Part shown: positions 8,285 through 15,930 of the stretch, piece after piece
Position numbering within the stretch: the stretch's first letter is position 1
How the letters are laid out: the number at the start of each line of letters is the position of its first letter
Source of the DNA: Micromonospora sp. WMMD1120
GTDB taxonomy: Bacteria > Actinomycetota > Actinomycetes > Mycobacteriales > Micromonosporaceae
DNA: 64,000 nucleotides
Assembly: GCF_029626235.1 (NCBI RefSeq)
Contig: NZ_JARUBO010000005.1
Location: forward strand, 1,272,501-1,336,500
Reading direction: 5' to 3'
Program-made: the position numbers and the translations under genes
The notes under the pieces: generated by a model
Seen by the model: the letters and a program-made list of their open reading frames with translations, nothing else
What the model was told of the DNA's origin: nothing
Databases searched by the model: none

Positions 8285-9394
8285 GTGCGCGACGCAGTCA
8301 CGTCGGCCCGTCGGGTCGTCGTCAAGATCGGGTCCTCTTCGTTGACCACCGCCACCGGCGGCCTGGCCGACGAGCGCGTCGACACCCTCGTCGACACCCT
8401 CGGCCGGCTCACCGCCGAGGGCCGCGAGGTGGTGCTCGTCTCGTCCGGCGCCATCGCCGCCGGCCTCGCCCCGCTCGGCCTGGCCCGACGTCCGCGCGAC
8501 CTGGCCACCCAGCAGGCCGCCGCCAGCGTCGGCCAGGGCCTCCTGATCGGCAGGTACGCGGCGAGCTTCGCCCGGCACGGCCGCACCGTCGGGCAGGTGC
8601 TGCTCACCGTCGACGACGTGACCCGGCGGGCGCACTACCGCAACGCGTACCGGACGCTGCGCAAGCTCCTCGACCTGCGGGCGGTGCCGATCGTCAACGA
8701 GAACGACACGGTGGCCACCCAGGAGATCCGGTTCGGTGACAACGACCGGCTGGCCGCCCTGGTCGCCGCGCTGGTCCACGCCGACCTGCTGGTGCTCCTC
8801 TCCGACGTGGACGCGCTCTGGACCGGCGACCCGACCAACCCACGCTCCACCCGGATCGCGGAGGTCCGCGACGACGCGGACCTGGCCGGGATCACCATCG
8901 GCGGGGCCGGCCGGTCCGGCGTCGGCACCGGCGGCATGGTGACAAAGGTCGAGGCCGCCCGGATCGCCACCGGCTTCGGCATCCCGGTGGTGCTCACCGC
9001 CGCCGACCTGGCCACCGCCGCGCTGGCCGGCGAACCGGTCGGCACGCTCTTCCACCCGCAGCGGCGACGCCCGACGGCCCGGCTGTTCTGGCTGGCCCAC
9101 GCCACCTCACCCCGGGGGCGGCTACACCTGGACCCGGGCGCCGTCGCGGCCGTCGTCGGGCGGCGCAAGTCGCTTCTACCGGCCGGCATCACCGCCGTGG
9201 ACGGCACCTTCACCGCCGGCGACCCGGTGGACCTGGTGGACACCGCCGGCGCGTCGGTCGCCCGGGGTCTGGTCAACTACGACGCGGTCGAGCTGCCCGG
9301 TCTGCTCGGCCGCTCCACCTCCGAACTCGCCGCGGCGCTCGGCCCGGCGTACGAACGAGAGGTCGTCCACCGCGACGACCTCGTGCTGCTGTGA
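8285..9394 (+). CDS. proB: glutamate 5-kinase
   Basis: ProB phosphorylates glutamate, the first step of proline synthesis. The protein has 369 residues from GTG 8285 ([20 protein letters not shown]); ATG 8237 and GTG 8264 are alternatives. The amino acid kinase domain covers about residues 8-250, with [37 protein letters not shown] and a [12 protein letters not shown] loop. The C-terminal 75 residues form a PUA domain ([21 protein letters not shown]). It is followed 31 bases later by proA, making the standard proBA pair. Length is usual for PUA-bearing ProB. Confidence 0.95.
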   Translation: MRDAVTSARRVVVKIGSSSLTTATGGLADERVDTLVDTLGRLTAEGREVVLVSSGAIAAGLAPLGLARRPRDLATQQAAASVGQGLLIGRYAASFARHGRTVGQVLLTVDDVTRRAHYRNAYRTLRKLLDLRAVPIVNENDTVATQEIRFGDNDRLAALVAALVHADLLVLLSDVDALWTGDPTNPRSTRIAEVRDDADLAGITIGGAGRSGVGTGGMVTKVEAARIATGFGIPVVLTAADLATAALAGEPVGTLFHPQRRRPTARLFWLAHATSPRGRLHLDPGAVAAVVGRRKSLLPAGITAVDGTFTAGDPVDLVDTAGASVARGLVNYDAVELPGLLGRSTSELAAALGPAYEREVVHRDDLVLL

Positions 9395-9425
9395 GCCCTT
9401 CCCGACTGTGAGGAGTTGTGCCGGC

Positions 9426-10667
9426 ATGAACGTCGTCGAGCAGGCCCGGCGGGCGCGCGACGCCGCCGCCGAGTTGGCGGTTGCCACCCGTACCGTCAAG
9501 GACAGCGCGCTGGTGGCGATGGCCGACGCGCTGGTGGCGCGTACCCCGGAGATCCTGGCCGCGAACGAGGCGGACCTGGCGGCCGGGCGCGCGGCCGGGC
9601 TGAGCGCGGCCATCCTGGACCGGCTCGCGCTCGACGCGGGTCGGGTGGAGGCCATCGCGGGCGCGCTGCGCGAGATGGCCGCGTTGCCCGACCCGGTCGG
9701 CGAGGTGGTCCGTGGGTCGACCCTGCCCAACGGGCTGGAGCTGCGCCAGATCCGGGTGCCGTTCGGGGTGGTCGGCATCATCTACGAGGCGCGACCCAAC
9801 GTGACGGTGGACGCGGCCGGCATCTGCCTCAAGTCCGGCAACGCGGCGCTGCTGCGCGGGTCGTCGTCGGCCGCGCACTCCAACGCCGCGCTGGTAGCGG
9901 TGCTGCGCGACGCCGTCGCCGGGGCCGGCCTGCCCGCCGACGCGGTGCAGCTGCTCGACGCCAGCTCCCGTGACTCGGTCAAGGAGTTGATGCGCGCCCG
10001 CGGGCTCGTCGACGTGCTCATTCCGCGCGGTGGCGCGTCGCTGATCCGCACCGTTGTCGAGGAGTCCACCGTCCCGGTGATCGAGACCGGCGTGGGCAAC
10101 TGCCACGTCTACGTCGATGCCGCCGCCGACCTGGCCAAGGCCGTCGCGGTGACGCTGAACGCCAAGACCCAGCGCCTCTCCACCTGCAACACCGCGGAGT
10201 CGCTGCTGGTGCACGCGGACGTCGCCGACGCGTTCCTGCCGCCGGTGCTGGCCGCGTTCGCCGAGGCGGGGGTGACCGTGCACGGCTCCCCGGAGGTGGC
10301 CGCCCACTCGAGCGCCGTGGTCCCGGCCACCGAGGAGGACTACGCCACCGAGTACCTGTCCGCCGACATCTCGGTGGCGGTGGTCGACTCGCTCGACGCG
10401 GCGATCGCACACATCCGGCGGTACGGCACCGGGCACACCGAGGCGATCATCACCGACTCGACGAGCGCCGCCCGCGAGTTCGTCGCCCGGGTGGACGCGG
10501 CGGCGGTCATGGTCAACGCGTCGACCCGGTTCACCGACGGAGGCGAGTTCGGCTTCGGCGCGGAAATCGGCATCTCCACCCAGAAGCTGCACGCCCGCGG
10601 TCCAATGGGCCTGCCCGAGTTGACCAGCACGAAGTACGTAGTAACCGGAACAGGCCACCTCCGCTAG
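9426..10667 (+). CDS. proA: glutamate-5-semialdehyde dehydrogenase (gamma-glutamyl phosphate reductase)
   Basis: ProA reduces gamma-glutamyl phosphate with NADPH to glutamate semialdehyde, the second step to proline. The protein has 413 residues of aldehyde dehydrogenase superfamily. The catalytic cysteine is C254 in [13 protein letters not shown], and [19 protein letters not shown] is a family signature. ATG 9426 follows GAGGAG at 9410-9415. It lies directly downstream of proB and ends at the composite palindrome/G-tract element at 10709-10857. Confidence 0.95.
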   Translation: MNVVEQARRARDAAAELAVATRTVKDSALVAMADALVARTPEILAANEADLAAGRAAGLSAAILDRLALDAGRVEAIAGALREMAALPDPVGEVVRGSTLPNGLELRQIRVPFGVVGIIYEARPNVTVDAAGICLKSGNAALLRGSSSAAHSNAALVAVLRDAVAGAGLPADAVQLLDASSRDSVKELMRARGLVDVLIPRGGASLIRTVVEESTVPVIETGVGNCHVYVDAAADLAKAVAVTLNAKTQRLSTCNTAESLLVHADVADAFLPPVLAAFAEAGVTVHGSPEVAAHSSAVVPATEEDYATEYLSADISVAVVDSLDAAIAHIRRYGTGHTEAIITDSTSAAREFVARVDAAAVMVNASTRFTDGGEFGFGAEIGISTQKLHARGPMGLPELTSTKYVVTGTGHLR

Positions 10668-10708
10668 CCCCTCCCCGCCTCCCCGCCCCCGCGCCCTCCC
10701 TCCCCGCC

Positions 10709-10775
10709 GATCTTGCAGTTCCTGTCCCGGCATAAGGGGCATATATCGCACAACGGCGACAGAAACTGCAAGATC
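10709..10775. repeat. inverted repeat, GATCTTGCA type
   Basis: Arms GATCTTGCAGTTCCTGTC (10709-10726) and 10758-10775 match at 17 of 18 positions around a 31-base AT-richer loop. The flanks are C-rich on the left and G-rich on the right, which extends the symmetry. It sits between the convergent proA and terpene-cyclase-like genes. A related element with arms GCGATCTTGCACTT lies at 57591-57662. Confidence 0.85.
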
Positions 10776-10792
10776 GCCGCGAAACCGGGGCG

Positions 10793-10857
10793 GGGGGCGG
10801 GGCGGGGTGGGGTGGGGTGGGGTGGGGTGGGGTGGGGCGGGGCGGGGCGGGGCGGGC
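10793..10857. repeat. G-tract pentamer array
   Basis: Tandem GGGGT and GGGGC pentamers (about 12 units) follow the palindrome directly and end at the stop codon of the minus-strand gene. The run has ample G-quadruplex potential on the plus strand. Confidence 0.85.
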
Positions 10858-11694
10858 TCAGGCTGGTGGGGCGGGGCGGGCCGCGCGGATGGCCGCCAGG
10901 GTCGCGTGCACGTCGAACTGGTGGCCGTCGTCGCTCTCCCAACCGCCGTCGCTGCGCTGGGTCTCGGTGAGCCGGCGCAGCGCCCGCACCATGATCCACT
11001 CCTGCGGCTCGATGCCGGCGCGGCGCAGCGTGGCCCCCAACCACGCCACGTCACCGGGGGACATCGTCGGCATGCGTTCGGCGAGCAGCACCTGGATCCG
11101 CGCGGACTCCTGGAACATCTCCTGCCGGTGCAGCACCGCCGCGCTCAGCCAGCCGGCCGCCAGGTAGGACGGCCAACCACCGTCCGGGCGCAGCCGCGCC
11201 GCCAGCGAGTGGGCCGCCGCCTGCACCACGCCGGCGTACGCCCCACCGACGCGGTGGTCGAGCGGCCCCGAGGCACGGGCGTCCAGGCCGGCGACGGTGA
11301 GCCAGAAGCCGGCGTTCGCCGAGGCCAGGAACCCGGCCTCCGGGTCGCCGGGGCGGGCCCACTCCGGTGCCGAGTCGGCCAACGACGTGTCCTCCTGCCA
11401 ACCGCCGTCGGCCTGCTGCCGGGACGCCAGCCAGTCCAGCGCGCGGCGGGCGGCGGGACGACCGAGCGCCCCCAGGTCGTCCAGCTCGCCCAGGCGGAAG
11501 CAGGTGGCGTCGATCGAGGACACCTCGCCACCCCAGGTGGCCGGCCAGCCGCCGTCGGAGGACTGGCCAACCTCGGCCGTCTCCAGCAACGCGGCGGGCG
11601 CGACAGTGCCGTTGCGGAGCCAGGAGAGGCGGGCACGGTCCACCGCGTCCCCATGCGCCACCACGAATCCGATGGCGGCTTCCAAGTCGACCAC
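10858..11694 (-). CDS. prenyltransferase/squalene-cyclase repeat protein
   Basis: The protein has 278 residues, built of alpha/alpha-barrel repeats marked by QW-like motifs: SSDGGWPATWGG, QADGGWQEDTS, RPDGGWPSYLA and RSDGGWESDDG. These belong to the squalene-hopene cyclase / prenyltransferase beta-toroid superfamily. At this length it is about half a cyclase and lacks a visible DXDD protonation motif, so a catalytic terpene cyclase is unlikely. Single-domain relatives of this kind are common in actinomycetes with no assigned role. The start GTG 11694 (MVDLEAAIGF) is chosen because no ATG exists in frame nearby. No strong RBS is visible. Confidence 0.75.
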   Translation of the reverse strand: MVDLEAAIGFVVAHGDAVDRARLSWLRNGTVAPAALLETAEVGQSSDGGWPATWGGEVSSIDATCFRLGELDDLGALGRPAARRALDWLASRQQADGGWQEDTSLADSAPEWARPGDPEAGFLASANAGFWLTVAGLDARASGPLDHRVGGAYAGVVQAAAHSLAARLRPDGGWPSYLAAGWLSAAVLHRQEMFQESARIQVLLAERMPTMSPGDVAWLGATLRRAGIEPQEWIMVRALRRLTETQRSDGGWESDDGHQFDVHATLAAIRAARPAPPA

Positions 11695-11842
11695 GGCGGT
11701 GACGCTACCTGCGCAGACGCGCCGCCGCCTCAGAGAATCGGCCAGCCCGACCTGGCTGCGTCGCTCCGCCGGTGGCGGCCCTCGGCATGATCTGCGTCGA
11801 TTCGCCAGCGCGGCCGCGCTGCACGGCACGGCACGGACCCGG

Positions 11843-11868
11843 GCCGGGGCGGTACGGGCCGCCCCGGC
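11843..11868 (-). terminator. hairpin after moeZ
   Basis: A perfect 10-bp stem GCCGGGGCGG (11843-11852) pairs with 11859-11868 around a 6-base loop, 7 bases past the moeZ stop on the minus strand. Confidence 0.65.
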
Positions 11869-11875
11869 ACCTCGG

Positions 11876-13057
11876 TCAGTACGCGGGGAGCGACGGGTCG
11901 ATCTGCTTGATCCAGGAGAGCACGCCGCCCTGGACGTGTACGGCGTCGCGGAAGCCGGCGGCCTTGAGCGCGGCGAGCGCCTCCGCCGAGCGGACGCCGG
12001 ACTTGCAGTGCAGCACGATCTGCCGGTCCTGCGGAAGTTGGGAGAGCGCCTCACCGGACAGGATGTCGCCCTTGGGGATCAGGGTGGCGCCGGGGATGCG
12101 GACGATCTCGTACTCGGCCGGCTCCCGGACGTCGACCAGGAAGATGTCCTTCCCGGCGTCCTGCCACTCCTTCAACTCCAGCGCGGTGATCGTCGAGTCG
12201 ACGGTCGCCTCCTGCGCCTCCTCGGAGACCGCGCCGCAGAAGTCCTCGTAGTCTTCCAGCAGATCGGTGACCGTGGGGTTCTCGCCGCAGAGCGCGCAGT
12301 TCGGGTCCTTCCGAACCTTGATCTTGCGGTATTCCATCTCCAGGGCGTCGTAGACCATCAGGCGGCCGACGAGGGGCTCGCCGATGCCGGTGAGCAGCTT
12401 GATCGCCTCGTTCACCTGGATCGACCCGATCGACGCGCAGAGCACCCCGAGCACGCCGCCCTCGGCGCAGGACGGGACCATGCCGGGCGGCGGCGGCTCC
12501 GGGTAGAGGCAGCGGTAGCAGGGGCCGTGCTCGGCCCAGAAGACCGACGCCTGGCCGTCGAAGCGGTAGATCGAGCCCCACACGTACGGCTTGCCGAGCA
12601 GCACGGCCGCGTCGTTGACCATGTAGCGGGTGGCGAAGTTGTCGGTGCCGTCGACGATCAGGTCGTACTGGGCGAAGATCTCGCGGACGTTGTCCCGGTC
12701 CAGCGCGGTGTTGTGGATCTCGACGTTGACCAGCGGGTTGATCTCGCGGATCGACGCGGCGGCGGACTCGGCCTTGGACCGGCCGACGTCGGACACCCCG
12801 TGGATGACCTGGCGCTGGAGGTTGGACTCGTCGACGGTGTCGAAGTCGATGATGCCGAGCGTGCCGACTCCGGCCGCGGCGAGGTAGAGCAGGGCGGGCG
12901 ATCCGAGGCCACCGGCGCCGACACAGAGCACCCGGGCGTTCTTCAGCCGCTTCTGCCCGGTGACCCCGACGTCCGGGATGATCAGGTGACGTGAGTAGCG
13001 GCGGATCTCGTCAACGGTCAGCTCGGCGGCGGGCTCGACGAGCGGGGGCAACGACAC
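11876..13057 (-). CDS. moeZ: adenylyltransferase/sulfurtransferase MoeZ
   Basis: This two-domain protein of 393 residues activates sulfur-carrier proteins (MoaD/CysO/ThiS type) by C-terminal adenylation and thiocarboxylation. The N-terminal E1-like domain has the ATP loop VGAGGLGSPALLYLAAAGVG, the zinc pairs CYRC and CALC, and ESNLQRQVIHG. The C-terminal rhodanese domain (about 290-393) carries the persulfide cysteine C351 in LHCKSGVRSAEA. GTG 13057 follows GGGGAG with a 6-base spacing. In mycobacteria moeZ/moeB1 lies in the same neighbourhood as DUF3152, TetR, DUF3107 and rhlE, and that arrangement is recognisable here. Confidence 0.95.
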   Translation of the reverse strand: MSLPPLVEPAAELTVDEIRRYSRHLIIPDVGVTGQKRLKNARVLCVGAGGLGSPALLYLAAAGVGTLGIIDFDTVDESNLQRQVIHGVSDVGRSKAESAAASIREINPLVNVEIHNTALDRDNVREIFAQYDLIVDGTDNFATRYMVNDAAVLLGKPYVWGSIYRFDGQASVFWAEHGPCYRCLYPEPPPPGMVPSCAEGGVLGVLCASIGSIQVNEAIKLLTGIGEPLVGRLMVYDALEMEYRKIKVRKDPNCALCGENPTVTDLLEDYEDFCGAVSEEAQEATVDSTITALELKEWQDAGKDIFLVDVREPAEYEIVRIPGATLIPKGDILSGEALSQLPQDRQIVLHCKSGVRSAEALAALKAAGFRDAVHVQGGVLSWIKQIDPSLPAY

Positions 13058-13163
13058 GGTGGACTCCCCGGGATCGGCGGTGTGAACCGCGCCATTGTTG
13101 CTCGCGGAGACCCCGGTCGGCCATGAGGGACGACACGTCGTCCGTAATGCGGGAGCGGGAATA

Positions 13164-13181
13164 ACCGGCCATCCGGCCGGT
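13164..13181 (-). terminator. hairpin at the 3' end of DUF3152 gene A
   Basis: A 7-bp stem, ACCGGCC (13164-13170) with GGCCGGT (13175-13181), is followed on the minus strand by TATTCCC. It abuts the stop codon. Confidence 0.45.
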
Positions 13182-14005
13182 CAGGGGACGATCTCCCCGG
13201 CGTAGCGACGGCCGTCGAGGTAGGGCCAGGCGTTCGCCACACAGCCACGCAGACCGTACGTCTGCTGCTGCATCACCGGTGCCGGCTCCCCCGGACCCGG
13301 GCAGTTCTCGTGCAGCTCGCCGAACTCGTGCCCCGCCTCGTGGTTGATGACGTAGGTCCGGTAGGTGTCCAGCGGGGCCCCGTAGTCGGGCACCGCCTCC
13401 ATCCAGCGGGCCAGGTTGATGATCACCCGGCCGGGCAGTCGGCAGGAGGTGTAGCGCTCGGTGGTCAGCCCGCCCTCGGCGCACATCCGCTCGGAGGTGA
13501 CGGGCGTGGCGAGGTAGATGGTGAAGTCCGCCTCCTCGGCGTCGGCGACCCGTTGCACCCGCAGCTCGTTCGAGGCGATCCAACTGCGGCCGTCGCTCAA
13601 CACCTCGTCGACCCGGGCGGCGAACGCGTCGACGTCCTGACCGGCGCCGCGCTCGACGGCGACCCGGTAACGGTGCAGCGGCCCGTCCGTCCCGTGCACG
13701 GCGGTCCCACCGTCGGCCGCGGTGAAGCGTCCCGCGCCGACCGACGGGTAGCCGCTGGGCGCCGGATGCGCCACCCCACCGCCGTGCCCCATTCCGCCGG
13801 GGTTGGTGACGGTCCGCGTCGGCGGCTCGTCGTCGCCTCGACTCACCGTCACCCCGACGCCCACGGCGAGCACGAGCAGGCCGAGCAGCAGGGTACGGCG
13901 AGGTCGCCGGCGCATCCGCACGAGCATCGACCGCACGCCGTCGTACGACGGCCGACGCGAGGGGTCGGGCCGCCCTGGCGGGCCGTAAGGGGACGACGGC
14001 GTCAT
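13181..14005 (-). CDS. membrane-anchored DUF3152 zinc-metalloprotease-like protein A
   Basis: The protein has 274 residues. One membrane segment (about 38-54) follows a basic N-terminus and places the rest outside. The DUF3152 domain (about 85-274) contains the metzincin-like NHEAGHEFGELHENC (HExxHxxxxxH), with conserved Cys around MCAEGG, YTSCRLPG, ENCPG and GLRGCV. The C-terminal WPYLDGRRYAG is typical of the family. A protease role is predicted from the motif; no substrate is known. A second copy follows upstream (14079-14927), 73 bases away. Confidence 0.8.
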   Translation of the reverse strand: MTPSSPYGPPGRPDPSRRPSYDGVRSMLVRMRRRPRRTLLLGLLVLAVGVGVTVSRGDDEPPTRTVTNPGGMGHGGGVAHPAPSGYPSVGAGRFTAADGGTAVHGTDGPLHRYRVAVERGAGQDVDAFAARVDEVLSDGRSWIASNELRVQRVADAEEADFTIYLATPVTSERMCAEGGLTTERYTSCRLPGRVIINLARWMEAVPDYGAPLDTYRTYVINHEAGHEFGELHENCPGPGEPAPVMQQQTYGLRGCVANAWPYLDGRRYAGEIVP

Positions 14006-14078
14006 GACGTCGAGCCTGCCAGATTATTCGGGCATTTCTCTGCTCTTGCCGATATTGCTGGTAATAGGCCTTTTCGCC

Positions 14079-14927
14079 TCAGAGCGGTGGACCGGAGTAG
14101 CGGCGTCCGTCGAGGTACGGCCACGGGTTGACGGTGCAGCCCTTGAGGAAGAGCGTCTGCTGCATCATCACCGGGGCCGGCCGACCCGCGCCGGGGCAGC
14201 GCTCGTGCCGGTGCCCGAGTTGGTGACCGACCTCGTGGTTGACCACGTACGTCCGGTAGACGGCCAGCGGCACCTCGGCCGACACGAAGTGCGGCACCGA
14301 CAGCCGCCAGCGGTCCAGGTTGATGATCACCTGACCGGGTGCCCGGCACGACGTGTACGGCCGACCCCCCACCCGGATGTCCACCCCACCGGCGGCGCAC
14401 ATCCGGCCCGCCGTACGGGCCGTGGCCAGGTAGACGGTGAAGTCGCGAGGAGCGTCCCCCGGCACCTGCCGCAGGCGCAACCGGCCGCTGTCCACCCAGC
14501 TGCCGGGCCCGGCGAGCGCCGCCTCGACCACCTGCCCGAAGTCGGCGGCGGACTCGTCGCTGCCCGACTCCACAGCGACCCGGTAACGCCGCAGCTCACC
14601 GGCGCGCCCCAGCACCGGCCCCGAGCGGGCGTCGTACCCGAACCGTCCGCTGCCGGCGCTCGGGACCGCGCCCGGCACGCGCAGCACCGGGGGCGGGCTG
14701 GACGGGACCGCATCGGCGGGTACGGGGTCGACGGTCGGCGGCGCGGCCAGCAACGGCGGAGGCGTACGGATCTCCTCAGCGGCCAGGTGCTCCGGCCCGG
14801 GACGCCCACCGGGCCCCTCGGCGATCACGGTCACCGCCGCGCCGACGGCCAACACCACCGCCACCAGTTGGGCGAGCACCGCCAAACGTCGCCGACGGCG
14901 ACCGGGACGACGAGCTGGGCTGGGCAT
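14079..14927 (-). CDS. membrane-anchored DUF3152 zinc-metalloprotease-like protein B
   Basis: The protein has 282 residues, paralogous to the 13181-14005 protein. It has an Arg-rich N-terminus, one membrane segment (about 14-37), a Pro-rich linker, then the DUF3152 domain with NHEVGHQLGHRHERC. The same Cys landmarks (MCAAGG, YTSCRAPG, ERCPG, FLKGCT) and the WPYLDGRRYSG ending are present. ATG 14927 lies 5 bases after the hydrolase stop, so it is probably cotranscribed with 14933-15907. The 73 bases before copy A are AT-richer and could hold a separate promoter. Confidence 0.8.
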   Translation of the reverse strand: MPSPARRPGRRRRRLAVLAQLVAVVLAVGAAVTVIAEGPGGRPGPEHLAAEEIRTPPPLLAAPPTVDPVPADAVPSSPPPVLRVPGAVPSAGSGRFGYDARSGPVLGRAGELRRYRVAVESGSDESAADFGQVVEAALAGPGSWVDSGRLRLRQVPGDAPRDFTVYLATARTAGRMCAAGGVDIRVGGRPYTSCRAPGQVIINLDRWRLSVPHFVSAEVPLAVYRTYVVNHEVGHQLGHRHERCPGAGRPAPVMMQQTLFLKGCTVNPWPYLDGRRYSGPPL

Positions 14928-14932
14928 CCACG

Positions 14933-15907
14933 TCAGCCTGCCAGATCGGACCGCCCGACGGTCTCAGCCGTTTCGGCGAGCAGACCCACCACCGCACGGG
15001 CAACCAGCCGAGGAACCTCCAACTGCGCCACGTGACCGACTCCGTCGAGCATCAGCAGCCGGCTGTCCGGTATGACCCGGGCGGTCTGCGGCGCGACCCG
15101 TACGTCGACCAGACGATCCTGCCGGCCACCGACCACCAGGGTCGGTGCCCGGACCGCGGCGGCGAGCCGCCACAGCGAACCGGACCCCGGCAGGTACGCC
15201 CGCAGGAAGCTCGAGACCAGCCCTCGGAACGTGCGGACGTACGCGGCGGCGTAGTGCGCAGCCTCGTAGCGCACCCGGATCTCCTCCAGCGCCTCGGCCC
15301 GGCGCTGGTCGCAGATCCGGCTGAGGTCGGCGACGCAGGCCTCCAGCACCTGCGCGGCCATCACCTCCGGCGCGAGCTGGGTGAGCCGCCGGGCGACCAA
15401 CCGTTCGCCCATCGGGATGGCGAGCACCGGCAGCATCCGCCCCTGCAACGAGCGGCGGAAGTCGAGGAACGGCAACGCCGGGGAGATCAGGGTGAGCGTC
15501 CGGACCAGGTCCGGCCGGAGCGCCGCGACCTGGACGGCGACGGCGCCACCCAGCGAGTTGCCGAACAGGTGCACCGGACCGCGACCGGAATGCTCGATCC
15601 AGCGGACGACGAGGTCGGCGAAGGACGCAATGGTGTAGCGGCGACCCGGCTCGCTGCGACCGAAGCCGGGCAGGTCGATGGCCTGGCCGTCCAACCGGTC
15701 GGCGAGCAGCCCGGCCAGGTCGGTCCAGTTCTGCGACGACCCGCCCAGGCCGTGCACGTACAGCGCCGGCTCCGCTCCGGGGGCGGTGGCCGGGGTGTCC
15801 CGCACGTACGTGACCAGACCGTCGAGGCGAACCTCCCGGCCCGGCCACGGCGGCGGGACGGTGTCGTCGGGGAGCAGGTGGTCCGGCCAGAGGGTGGCGC
15901 GTCTCAT
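14933..15907 (-). CDS. alpha/beta hydrolase
   Basis: The protein has 324 residues. The oxyanion region is YVHGLGGSSQNW, the nucleophile elbow is GNSLGGA, the acid residue probably lies in VGGRQDRLVD and the catalytic histidine in DGVGHVAQLE. The cap region (about 150-225) is helical. ATG 15907 is preferred over the adjacent GTG 15910. It is close to the tandem DUF3152 genes and follows the proline-rich gene by 23 bases. The substrate is unknown. The mycobacterial counterpart region also holds a lipase/esterase-type hydrolase (LipV), but orthology is not established. Confidence 0.85.
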   Translation of the reverse strand: MRRATLWPDHLLPDDTVPPPWPGREVRLDGLVTYVRDTPATAPGAEPALYVHGLGGSSQNWTDLAGLLADRLDGQAIDLPGFGRSEPGRRYTIASFADLVVRWIEHSGRGPVHLFGNSLGGAVAVQVAALRPDLVRTLTLISPALPFLDFRRSLQGRMLPVLAIPMGERLVARRLTQLAPEVMAAQVLEACVADLSRICDQRRAEALEEIRVRYEAAHYAAAYVRTFRGLVSSFLRAYLPGSGSLWRLAAAVRAPTLVVGGRQDRLVDVRVAPQTARVIPDSRLLMLDGVGHVAQLEVPRLVARAVVGLLAETAETVGRSDLAG

Positions 15908-15930
15908 CACCCCAGTCTGCCTCGGACCAC

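Noticed and set aside
10793..10857. Possible CRISPR array in the regularly repeated G-tract
   Set aside because: It is a pure pentamer microsatellite without distinct spacers and with no cas genes nearby. The same applies to the arrays at 25280, 31241 and 57665.
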